Source: Orientallactaga sibirica
Taxonomy: Eukaryota > Chordata > Mammalia > Rodentia > Dipodidae
Reading direction: 5' to 3'
Assembly: GCA_036365145.1 (NCBI GenBank)
Contig: JAEOAD010000018.1
Span: forward strand, 8,946,001 to 9,010,000
Length of the DNA: 64,000 nucleotides
Translations under genes and position numbers: made by a program
Notes under the pieces: generated by a model
The model's database searches: none
The model's input: the letters and a program-made list of their open reading frames with translations, nothing else
Told to the model about the DNA's origin: nothing
Part shown: piece after piece, positions 46,245-55,650 of the stretch
How the letters are laid out: the number at the start of each line of letters is the position of its first letter
Numbering within the stretch: position 1 is the stretch's first letter

Positions 46245-46477
46245 ATTTATTTTAATTGATTTATTTATTTGAGAGAGAGAGAAAGATACAGAAATAGGCA
46301 GGTAGAGAGAGAGAGAGAATGGGCATGCCAGGGCCTCCGGCCACTGCAAAAGAACTCCATATGCAAGTGCCCCATTATGCATCTGGCTTACATGGGTCCC
46401 AGAGAATCGAGCCTCGAACCTGGGTCCTGAGGCTTCGCAGGCAAGTGTTTAACTGCCAAGCCATCTCTCCAGCTCCA
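46245..46477 (-). mobile_element. B2-superfamily SINE, short subtype
   Basis: Antisense copy with AAATAAATA end, GA-rich stretch, 'gcaagtgccccattatgcat', 'gagcctcgaacctgggtcct' and head 'aagccatctctccagct'. 'catatgtttgtttttaa' and 'catatgttttttttta' flank it. Confidence 0.93.
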
Positions 46478-46579
46478 TATGTTTTTTTTTAACATCTGCA
46501 GCTGATGAAGACAGGGATGAATAGGATTTCTATGGCATGAGGAGGATATTCGGAGCCCTTCTCATTCTCGTTTTTATTT

Positions 46580-46695
46580 TTATAGTTTTATTGACATAAA
46601 ATATATAAGTATATAATATATATATAAATAAATATATAAAATAATATATATTTAGATTTTTCCAGGTCCAGGTGATGTTTTAATATATGTATATA
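46580..46695. repeat. AT-rich low-complexity tract
   Basis: Runs of TATATA and AAATATATAAA over about 110 bp, easily melted. It lies about 200 bp left of the inverted duplication. Confidence 0.7.
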
Positions 46696-46769
46696 TTGTA
46701 AAACAAGTACCACCGTCAACTTAGTTAACACATCATCTCACCTAGTTTTCATGTGCAAAAACATGCATG

Positions 46770-47055
46770 AACCTCAAGGACATTATGTGAAGTGTAATAA
46801 GACAAACACAGAAAGACAAATACTATATGATCTTACTTATAGCTGGAATCTAAAATACCAGACTCAAAAGTACAGGGTAGAATAGAGGTTGCCAGGGCCT
46901 AGAATGAGGCTAGGAATATGGGAAGGTGTTAGTCAAAGGGTATATGATTTTAGTGCCGAGATAAATATGTCTGAAGACTTAATGTATAGCTTGGTGACTG
47001 TAGTTAATAATATACTTGAAATCTTCTACTTAGATCTTCAGTGTTCTACACACTC
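46770..47055 (+). mobile_element. L1M 3' end
   Basis: 'aacctcaaggacattatgtg', 'acacagaaagacaaatacta', 'ggttgccagggcctagaatg', 'ggtgactgtagttaataata' and 'acttgaaatcttctacttag' follow the L1MA/L1MB 3' end closely. From 46899 it forms part of the left arm of an inverted duplication. Confidence 0.85.
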
Positions 47056-47251
47056 TTTCTCATGGTTCTTAACCCTAGCTGTTCTTTAACATACCCTGGG
47101 GGAAATTTCCAAAGGCCTCTGTTCAGTTCCACTCCCAGAAAATTTGATTTCCTATTCTCAGTGGGCACTAACACCATATTTGTGCATAACTGTCAACACA
47201 TCCCTATACATGCATGTTTGAGAATCACACCTTGCATATTCGCCTTCTGTG
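46899..47251 (+). repeat. Left arm of inverted duplication
   Basis: The plus strand here matches the minus strand of 48290-48566, apart from a gap of roughly 70 bp (about 47103-47170) and an 8-bp gap near 47235. Matching parts differ at only a few positions. The arm covers the L1M end plus the hAT-like repeat beyond it. Confidence 0.92.
47062..47235. mobile_element. hAT-type MITE (MER-like) within left arm
   Basis: 'atggttcttaacccta' at the left and 'gtttgagaatcacacc' at the right are approximate inverted repeats of the kind found in MER1/MER20-group hAT elements. The family is not pinned down. Confidence 0.5.
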
Positions 47252-48289
47252 ACTGCTCCTGCCCCCCCACCTCTCCCCGCCCCCTGCCATTGTTGTCTGT
47301 TTGGTCTTTTGTCCCTGGTGTCCCATTTGTCTCATTAATATGAGCTTTGTTTCATTCTTTACCACCTGAATCAACTATTAATTATCTTTTTAAATCTTTC
47401 TAGGCAGTCTGTTTCCAGGCCAGGGATTGCATGCCTTCACTCATGTTCCCCTCCCTAACACTTTCTATACATTCCAGTTATGGAAATTTCACAGATTACA
47501 GACATTTCAATTATTATTCTGCTTATTGGAGACCTGAGACCTCGAGTTATCTACCTTTGTCTCCTCAACACCTGGGAGAGTCAAGGCATGTTGTGACATA
47601 AGCACTCAGAGCAGTTAGTGGGAGTAAGTAGAGGAGCTCAAAACTACTATTGTGTTGAAAAGCTCAAATTTCTGTTCCTCCTGATGCTGGTTTCTTTGTT
47701 TTCTGTTGAAGTTACTGCCTGGGATATCAGTGTGCATCATCTGTACAAAAATCATCTTCCCACTTGAGTGTTGAAATACTTTCAGAGTTACAGGATTGAT
47801 TGTGTCCACCATGTGCTATTTTATTCCAAGTTTGCCAAGTTGGAATTTAAAACCAAGGTCGAAAGATCTGTGGACAGTGTTTTTTAAGTTCAACTATCTA
47901 TGCATGCTAAGACATGCTTCAGAAGGCCTGGGAGGACATTCTGTCTTTTAGTGCTTTTTAGTCACAATATATTTGATTTTTAATTATTGACAACATGTAT
48001 CTTATAAGCATATGTCTCTTTATTTTGTTCACAGTGAGTTTCTGCCACACAAGATGAGTGCCAGGGAGCTAGAAGGAAGGTTAGAAGGAAGGAGGGCATC
48101 ACAATAGTCATCTGGTACACACTGGGTGGCTGTGCTCCTGCTGAGGGAACTGGCTTGGTGAGTGTATAGAACAGTGAATGTTTTTTTCTGATGGCTCATT
48201 GCCTAGAACTTTCAAGTTGTAAATATTTTTGCTAGTGTTCCTTCCAATAAGTTCATCAAGGATCTGTGACAAAGAAAGCATGCTTTCGC
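47252..48289. other. Spacer between inverted arms
   Basis: About 1.04 kb of non-repetitive-looking DNA, with a C-rich patch at 47262-47286. No gene recognised. Confidence 0.5.
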
Positions 48290-48566
48290 CACAGAAGGCA
48301 AGGTGTGATTCTCAAACATGGATGTGTAGGGATGTGTTGACAGTTGTGACAAATATGGTGTTTCCCCAGGGTATGTTAAAGAACAGCTAGGGTTAAGAAC
48401 CATGAGAGAGACTGTGTAGAACACTGAAGATCTAAGTAGAAGATTTCAAGTATATTATTAACTACAGTCACCAAGCTACACATTAAGTCTTCAGACATAT
48501 TTATCTCAGCACTAAAATCATATACCCTTTGACTAACACCTTCCCATATTCCTAGCCTCACTCTAG
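48290..48566 (-). repeat. Right arm of inverted duplication
   Basis: Inverted copy of 46899-47251 with an internal deletion. Its outer end ('cctcactctag') meets the target-site sequence of the following SINE. The 61-codon minus frame here mirrors a plus frame in the left arm and is not a gene. Confidence 0.92.
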
Positions 48567-48574
48567 AGAAAGAT

Positions 48575-49001
48575 TTTTAAAAATATTTTTATTTATTTGA
48601 GAGATAAAAATATAGAGGGAGGGAGATGGTGGGGGAGAGAGAGGGAGAGAGAGAGGCAGAGAGAGGGAAAAGAAAAAGAGATGGAGGAAGAGAGAGGGAG
48701 AAAGAGAAAGGGAAAGAGAAGGAGGGAGGGAGAGAGGGGGAAAAGAGAGGGAGAGAAGGGGAAAAAGAGAGAGGGAGAGAGAAGGAGGTAGAGAGAGGTA
48801 GGGAGAGAGAGAGGAGAAAAGAGGGAAAAAGAGAGAGAGGGAGAGAGAAAGAGAGAATGTGCACACCAGGGCCTCCAGCCACTCCAAAATCTCCAGATAT
48901 GCACCACCTTGTGCATCTGGCTTACATGGGCCCTGGGGAATTGAACCTGTGTTCTTTGGCTTTGCAAGCAAATGCCTTAACTACTAAGCTATCTCTAGCC
49001 C
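48575..49001 (-). mobile_element. B2-superfamily SINE with giant purine tail
   Basis: Antisense SINE: 'tttttatttatttgagagat', a purine-rich stretch of about 250 bp instead of the usual 30-60, then body 'gcaccaccttgtgcatctgg' and head 'aagctatctctagccc'. 'agagaaagatttttaaa' and 'agagaaatatttttaaag' flank it. Long frames on both strands arise from the simple repeat. Confidence 0.9.
48597..48856. repeat. Expanded homopurine (G/A) tract
   Basis: About 260 bp almost free of C and T on the plus strand, made of gagaga, ggga and gaaaa units. It is an expansion of the SINE's internal CT stretch. Such tracts can form triplexes and mutate by slippage. Confidence 0.92.
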
Positions 49002-49359
49002 AAGAGAAATATTTTTAAAGTTCTTTTCCTGTGGGGAATCTTAGAGACTGATGGCAGGTGTGAACCAGGATTAGTGTAATTATACAAGCAATGACAATTG
49101 GGTGTCTTGTGACTTCCTAGAGAACATGATGATAATAGGTCAGTGTTCAAGGACTAAGGGGATGGGTAGTGCTGGGCAAACTTGAGAGCTGATTGTTGCC
49201 TGGCTCTGAAAGCTGTACTGGTCAACAACCCCTTGGCTGCATTAGCTCAGCTAAGTCACATACTAGTCTTTTTGTCTTAGGTAATATTCTTTGTGTATGA
49301 TCCAGTGTGCATCTAACAAGTCAAGCTGATATGGATGGTCTTATGCTGTGCTTTGTTTC

Positions 49360-50110
49360 AGACACAGTTTGAATGTGTCCCTCAAGACTTGTGTGCTGGA
49401 AGGCTATGTGTCACTATGGTGAGGTAGAGAAAGGGAGGTGATTGTGTATATCACTCTGATAAGCAGTTAAAGTCATTCTTAATGTTGATGGACCTTTTGT
49501 GCCTAGAATGTGAAATGTCCCCCATGGGCTCATGTGTTTGAATATAGTCCCCAGCTCATGGTGGTGTTGAGAAAGTCTGTTGTACTTTTAAGTGGTGGAG
49601 CTTTATTGGAGAAAGTGAGTCATTGGAGGTCATTGGGGGCTTAGAGGATATATAGCCTGACCCCATTTCCTGTTCTCTTTCTCTTCCTGACTGGATGGAA
49701 ATATGACCAGGTGGCTCCCTGCTTTTGTTGTTATGCCTTTCCACCATGGCAAAATATATCACATAGAATTTTAAGCTGAAAGAAAATCTTCCTCCCTTAA
49801 GTTCCTTTTTTGTCAGGCATTTGGCTACAACAATTAGTGGAGTAACTAACATAGGAAGCTTGTGGATTTTTGTCTGAGGATTGTTATAAAATAGCCAGAC
49901 CAGCTCCTTGTTCCATGACCTCCTGTCATGCCATGGGATCTTTCTGTCCCATCAGCCATGATTTGATGGTGTCAAGGACATCCCTATAAGAACCAAGCCA
50001 ATGTTGTCACCATAACTGTGGACCTCAGAAACTGTGAGTGTTAGAAGCCTATTCTCTATATACATTACTCATCCTCAGTTATTTTGTTATAGACCACTGA
50101 TCACAGAACT
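49360..50110 (+). mobile_element. Two nested medium repeats (MaLR/hAT-like)
   Basis: The outer element opens at about 49362 ('cacagtttgaatgtgtccct'), stops at about 49505 and appears to resume at about 49853 ('gaagcttgtggatttttgtc') to about 50105. The inner one (about 49506-49850) runs from 'gtgaaatgtcccccatgggc' to 'agtggagtaactaaca', the usual end of a 'TGTGGTTTGAAT...AACTAACA' element. The exact junctions are uncertain. Confidence 0.55.
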
Positions 50111-50363
50111 AATATACTGCCAATCCCAACATCCAGCTTTTATCTTATGGCTTAATTTAACTGTTGTAGCTCCCATTGATGCAGGATTTTGGAGACTGGG
50201 AGGGGTCTCCCAAACTTGTGAACCCCAGTTTTTGAGCCCTTATCCTATTTTTAACAAATAATTGATAAAAATGGACTTGTGTAAAATATAAATTATGAAT
50301 TATTGAGTTTATTTAGGAAGCATGTGAAAGACAGGTTCTAGAAGCCAATTGAAAAATGATTTA

Positions 50364-50605
50364 GGGACTGGAGAGATGGCTTAGTGGTTAAGGAGCTTGC
50401 CTGAAAAGCCTAAGGACCCAGTTTTGACTCTCCAGATCCCATGTAAGCTAGACACACAAAGTAATGCTAGCATGCAAGGTTGTACATGCACACAAGGCAG
50501 TGCACACATCTGGAGTTCCACTGCAGTGGCTGGAGGCCCTGGTGTACCACTTCCCTCTCTCTCTCTCTCTCTCTTGCTCTCTCTCTCACTCTCTCACATA
50601 CATAA
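50364..50605 (+). mobile_element. B2-superfamily SINE, variant with long (CT)n
   Basis: 'gggactggagagatggctta', 'ttttgactctccagatccca', an extra 'gcatgcaaggttgtacatgc' block like that in 38597-38822, 'gtggctggaggccctggtgt', a (CT)n run at 50555-50600. It shares the internal insertion with 38597 and may define a subfamily. Confidence 0.9.
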
Positions 50606-51395
50606 AGGCCCATCTGTTGGGCTTATCTCCAAAAAAATTTTAAAGAAAAAGATTGAAAAGAAGCCCACACTTGTGTGGGGGCAAAGCATCAAGGTATCAA
50701 CCCTGTGCCTCTACATGGGAGAAAGTTAAGAGATCAAGTAGGATAACAGAGGACGACCACAGCTGAAATCAGTTTAGAGGAAATACCCACATGGTAGACC
50801 CAGAGTTTCAAAGAAAAATCATCCATGTAACCAAAGTGACAAGCCACCCCAAAGACATTTTCCTAGCCACCACCTATCTCAGGTAAAATAGCACAACTCC
50901 AGAAGTGCTTGGAGAACAAATTGAGAAAAAATATAGCTCAAGGTTTTAAACACTGTCTTAGAACAAGGGGTCGATGGCTGAGGTTAAACATGTTAGCCTT
51001 CAGAAGTAGTTTCAAAAAGTTGTAAACATATCCTGCTTGGTGCATGTGATGGTTAAGTTTTTAATATAATTTTATGATGAGAGTGACCAATATTCCCAAG
51101 AATACTGGGAATATATAGGGAGACAAGCAGAAGAAGGGGAACCATAAATTTTCATAAAATTAATTACCTGGAAGAAGATATAAAAATTGTATGAACAGAG
51201 GTACTTTAGGTATAATTAGTAGTTTCTACTTTGACAAATGTTTCAGGAGTCTATGTGTGTTTATAAATATGCTTATTTATTATTATTATTTAGTTATTGC
51301 ATATGCTTGAGGATCCTTAACTAGTTATGTGGTATAGTTGGGGAAAGACTCATTTTTACTGTAGAGAAATTTGGTGATTAGATCCTACTCCTGCA
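50606..51395. other. Unique DNA
   Basis: No gene or named repeat recognised. Confidence 0.4.
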
Positions 51396-51399
51396 CCTT

Positions 51400-51975
51400 G
51401 AGCCTGTTGTGATGATAAAATTGCCTGAAGAGGAAGTGTTATACAAGATGAAGGTAGTTTGCCTGTGCAGCTATAGGACAAAGTGTGTTGATTTTAAAGA
51501 AGGTGTAAGCTGTTTTTGACCTTTCTCTCCCTCCTATGTGGAATCTTTTGCCCCTCCCCTTGAATGCGGACTGGTTTTTATGGTTCTGTCCTAAAAACAG
51601 ACTGTGGTAGCAATGACCCTGCAAAGCTCCCAGTGTGAAGCTCCAAGTGCTGGTAGGCTCCCCTGCTTGTCTTCGGGGACACTGGTTCAGGGAACTTAGC
51701 TGTCATACTTATGAAGGAATCCAGAGTTCATGAAGATGCTTCAGCATGTGCTATGACACTCCATCCCTAATGCCTGTGTGAGCCACCAGACATGGTACCT
51801 ACATCTTCATGCTCCAGAACAAGCTAGGGTCTGACTACAACTGCCTGATAAATCCTGAGTAAGAGCACATGGCTGAGAACAGGCACCCTGTGAATTCTGA
51901 AAGTGCAAAAACGATCACTATCTTACATCATAGAAATTAGGGTGATTTGTTTCACAGCAATAAAAAATTAAAGTG
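51400..51975 (+). mobile_element. MLT1-like LTR (old MaLR)
   Basis: 'gtgtgagccaccagacatgg', 'gctccagaacaagctaggg', 'ctgcctgataaatcctgagt' and the end 'gggtgatttgtttcacagca' with 'ataaaaaatta' follow the MLT1 LTR layout. Highly diverged. Confidence 0.6.
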
Positions 51976-51994
51976 ATTTTGAAGTTTAGAAATA

Positions 51995-52140
51995 TTTGGA
52001 GCTGAGGAGCCCCAGTACAGATATTTACTGGTTGTGATGATGGTCAAGTCACTGGCCTCCTTTATAAAATGGGCTAATGATAGGCATGGAGGTGAGAGGA
52101 GTAAATGGAATGCATTAAAATTCCTTTGTTACTCTTGCAA
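51995..52140 (+). mobile_element. MIR SINE
   Basis: 'gagccccagtacagatattt', 'gatggtcaagtcactggcct', 'cctttataaaatgggctaat' and 'gaggagtaaatggaatgc' are in MIR order. One of the clearest ancient SINEs here. Confidence 0.78.
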
Positions 52141-52997
52141 ATATTAGTAATGGCTGTATGATTTGACCAAGATTACAAAGCAGCCACAAAGTGCCAGAAC
52201 TAGGGTTTGAGGATTCATGTTATGAGCTCTAGTTCAGATCCACCCTTTCTTCCCCTTTCCCTTCTAGTGAGTTTTCTCCTTTGAGCTCATTGTAGCTTCA
52301 TCTGTAGCACTATTTGGGCTTAAAGAGACAGTGGCTATTCTAGTGAAAAAAATTACTGAAGGTTTTGTTTTTGTAATACACACCTTCTTACATAGCCTGC
52401 TACTGGGCATACAAGCATACACATTTGTCTTCTTTCCCTGCAAGGACAGCTCACACCTACATTTCTGGAAAGCAATAGACACACTAGGCAAGGTACCTTG
52501 GCACTCATTCGTGAGACACAGCACAATTGACATTTTAGCTAATGGAAAAAGTTTTAAAGCTCAAGTTACTTTCCTACCCTGGCCACAAAGACTTCATTCC
52601 AGAATCCTAGAAATATTGTCTTGAAACCTCTCATTTCCAGAAGGAATGCTCTGCTGCTCTAGAATTGCTAACAGTCAGCTGTGCATGACAGATTTCAGGC
52701 CATAGGCATCCATCCTTTAGATCATCTCATAAATGTTATGGCTTTCAGACATGTTCATTTTTTCCTCCTACTTTTGGGTCTTATTTGATGAAATCTCTTT
52801 AAAAAAATCCATGTACACTACTCCATGGATTTGGTGTATGGCAGGTGCTTAATTGTGCCCAAATTAAAGTCCAAATAGCAATAAGGAAAAGCAAAGTCCA
52901 CCGTTTCTTCATTTTAGGCACTTTATTCATGCTTTTCTGAGTTTTAGAAACAATGTAACTATTAACTCTTAACTCTTACTGCCATCACATTGTCCAT
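52141..52997. other. Unique DNA
   Basis: No gene or named repeat recognised; the 97-codon frame at 52331-52624 has no recognisable domain. Confidence 0.4.
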
Positions 52998-53378
52998 TGT
53001 GGTGGTTTGAATGTATGGGCCCGTAGTCTCAGGTATTTCATTAGAATTGAGTTTGCAACTTCAGCCCCTAATAGGCAGATTCCTGCTAGAGCTAGAGGGG
53101 GCATGTCACTGGGAGCAAATCCCGGAGTTCTGACCTAAGATGGGTCATTGGGGACAGATCTGATTCCAGCCAATGGTGTGGAGAGAGCAGCTTTGAGCTC
53201 AGGGGTTCCTGCTTGCTACTTATTGGTGATATCTCCTGCAGCTGCTTTTCTCTGATTGGATGTATAGAAGTAAATACCTTCTTCTGCCATTGATGGAATT
53301 TCTCTAGGATCTGTAAGCTGAAATTAATCCCTTCTTCCCATAAACTGTTTCTGGTTAGATGTTCATCTATCGACAACA
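52998..53378 (+). mobile_element. MaLR-type solo LTR (third variant)
   Basis: Begins TGTGGTGGTTTGAATGTATG, carries 'gggcatgtcactgggagcaa' and 'gatctgtaagctgaaattaa', and ends 'tatcgacaaca'. Its ends resemble the two LTR families above but the middle differs. The target-site call is uncertain ('tccat' before and 'agcat' after). Confidence 0.72.
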
Positions 53379-53399
53379 AGCATACTTGTATGTAAAGAA

Positions 53400-53795
53400 T
53401 ATAGCATTCTTTGTGATCACGGCACCAAAAAAGGCTGAAGGAGATAAACACAGAGAACATCCAACTCTGACTAAGCCAGATATCCAGAGACACAGAGGCT
53501 CCCAAAACCTCATCACTGAAGCAGAACTAAAATGACCCCAATGTGGTTCAGGGAAATTCGCAGAAGAGGGGTGGAAAGAATGTTAGAGCCACAAGTTGGG
53601 GCATTATGCACAGAGACTTGGCCTACCCCCATAACTCTTGACTACCCCCACAATGCATGACCCACATTCCCCATTGAAGAGGGTCCCTTTGGAAGAGGGA
53701 GGACAGGGAGGAGGATAAGGGAGACAACGCTATGAATGTAAAATCAGAATAATATAAATAAAAATAAATTATAAAAAAATTAACAGTGTAATTAT
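53400..53795 (+). mobile_element. L1 3' UTR fragment
   Basis: 'gagataaacacagagaacat', 'cctcatcactgaagcagaac', 'gaaagaatgttagagccaca', 'attgaagagggtccctttgg' and a tail with AATAAAAATAAATTATAAA. The order matches 2695-3163 and 17880-18310. Confidence 0.8.
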
Positions 53796-53849
53796 TGCAT
53801 ACTCTCTGATACCAATTCACATAATGAATGGAATTTCGATTTATTTTTC

Positions 53850-53950
53850 TTGATGCTTATCTATCAAGCACTTACATTGTGCCAGGAACTGTGCTAGAAT
53901 CTTTATATATGTAATCACATTTTATTCTCCAGGGTAGTAGAGTAGACAAG
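53850..53950 (+). mobile_element. MIR-type fragment
   Basis: 'caagcacttacattgtgcca' with 'ggaactgtgctagaatcttt' and 'tgtaatcacattttattctc' is the typical MIR core ('tgtgccaggcactgtgctag'). Confidence 0.7.
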
Positions 53951-55185
53951 AAATATTTCTTATATTCTCAACATCACTTTCCTTTCCTTTAGGAGAAAGC
54001 GCCTGGGTAAATAAATTTTCCTCAAGGATTCTAGTTCTGTAAGATCTTGACCCTGTGATAATAGCCAATCAAGGACATGGACATTGATCCAAAATTAACC
54101 ATTCAGATTCTTCCAATGCAGTGGAACCTGAAGTACAGCCTACTTTGGAAGCATTTAAAGCTGTTCATTGGAAATAAATCCATTACTTTTTCCTGCCACA
54201 TTCTGAACGTCATTTCCAGTACATTTTCTACAAAGACAACAATTCCAGGAGACAGCAGGTGCTCAAAAATAATTTTAGTATGAATTAATGAAGAACAAAT
54301 GTTTCTTCCTCAAAGCCCTCTTGTCTTTATCTGAGTTCAGGAATACTTCATTATATGACCAACATGTTTCACCTGTTTAGTGAGGAGACTCTAAATGACA
54401 CAGGTAGATGGCATGGATGCTGCCTACTGTGTATCTTTTTTGGTACAAAGAGAGATGCAAGTGTGCCTATATCCATTATTTGATAAAGACTCTGAGCCAC
54501 TTGTTACTATAAAACTCTCCTTCCTTTGTCCATCTCTGTAGAAGTTTCCACATTTATACTCTATTATTCATGGAGGCAACATATTTACTCACCCTTAGGG
54601 CATCAGAGTCAATATAAAATTGAAAAGGAAAAGCGTCTAGTTTTCAGTAGATATTATCTTAAAAAGAATGCTGAACTTGACAGTTTCCCTTTACAGATAC
54701 TGGGTTGTCAACATGTTGATTTGAGTTTGTTACTTATATTCCAAATATAGAGCTGAAACCCAAAGCCATCATGCAGTATACCATAAGATATTCTCAATTA
54801 TCAATTAGTGATTAACGTAGTACTGGTTATAAGTATGTCACCTGTACTGGGGCTTGGTCTGGAGCTGATTGAGCAAATGGAAGCAACAGAAGGAGTGGAT
54901 TGGAGCAAGGGCTACAGAGACAGGAAGCTGTGTGCTCCTTGAAGAGTGAATCTTACAAAGTCATCAGTCCCCTGGATCGTCTGGAAAGTTTGGACTCAGT
55001 GTTAGAAATTGTAATGACCAGTCTATCGTCACATGCCTCTCTAGACAAACTGGAGTCTTTCATGTCTCCAGACATCTTTTCCATAGTAAATTCATACCAT
55101 GGCCATCTGAAATGGCTTTCTTCATATTCTGTCCCTTCTGGGTCTTTCAGGGCTTGGTTGGGGCAGGTGGGCTGGGCAAGTCAGT
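53951..55185. other. Unique DNA
   Basis: No gene or named repeat recognised. Confidence 0.4.
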
Positions 55186-55187
55186 CA

Positions 55188-55428
55188 TGGTGGCTCAAGC
55201 TTGTAAACCCAGAAACTTGGAGAGCTGAGTCAGAAGGATTGCAAGTTCTAGGACTTCCTGGAATACCAAGCGAGTTCAAGGCAAGCCTGAGCAAGTTAGT
55301 GAGACCCTGTCTCAAAATCAAAAGTGAAAAGAGGGCTAGGAATATAGCTCAGTATAAAGTGCTTGACTAGCATGCTCAAAGATTTAGGTTCTATCCCTAG
55401 TACCACAAAAATAGAAGAACAAAACAAA
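55188..55428 (+). mobile_element. B1-ID dimeric SINE (B1-dID-like)
   Basis: A B1-like left unit ('gtcatggtggctcaagcttg', 'gcctgagcaagttagtgaga', 'ccctgtctcaaaa') is followed by an ID/tRNA-like right unit ('ggctaggaatatagctcagt', 'gcttgactagcatgctcaaa', 'gttctatccctagtacca'). The B1-then-tRNA order is the reverse of the B4-like elements. Confidence 0.72.
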
Positions 55429-55494
55429 ACATAAAAACTTATTTCAAGACTATCTTATTCTCTGTTTTCTGAGAGAGTAGTAGACCAAGGCCCA

Positions 55495-55650
55495 TTCTTT
55501 TGGATCAGACAGACATGGTTGTGAGAGCTGATACTCAGAAGCAGTATCAACTGTGAAGACAAACTTCCTGAGCCTCAGTCATCCTGTCCCCAAAATGGGG
55601 GTGATGATGATGGTAACATGAATGCATTGCAGGGTAGGAAGCAGAATTAG
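55495..55650 (+). mobile_element. MIR SINE
   Basis: 'gatcagacagacatggttgt', 'aacttcctgagcctcagtca', 'ccccaaaatgggggtgatga' and 'tgcattgcagggtaggaag' are in MIR order. Confidence 0.72.

Noticed and set aside
46889..47089. 66-codon plus frame with a matching 61-codon minus frame at 48376-48561
   Set aside because: Both lie in L1M 3' UTR sequence; the match reflects the inverted duplication, not coding constraint.
48558..48971. Open frames up to 137 codons on both strands
   Set aside because: They are Ser/Leu/Pro or Arg/Glu/Gly low-complexity translations of the SINE's purine tract.
54900..55370. 156-codon plus frame, the longest considered
   Set aside because: Its second half is the B1-ID SINE and the first half shows no domain. 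No splice or promoter context supports it.
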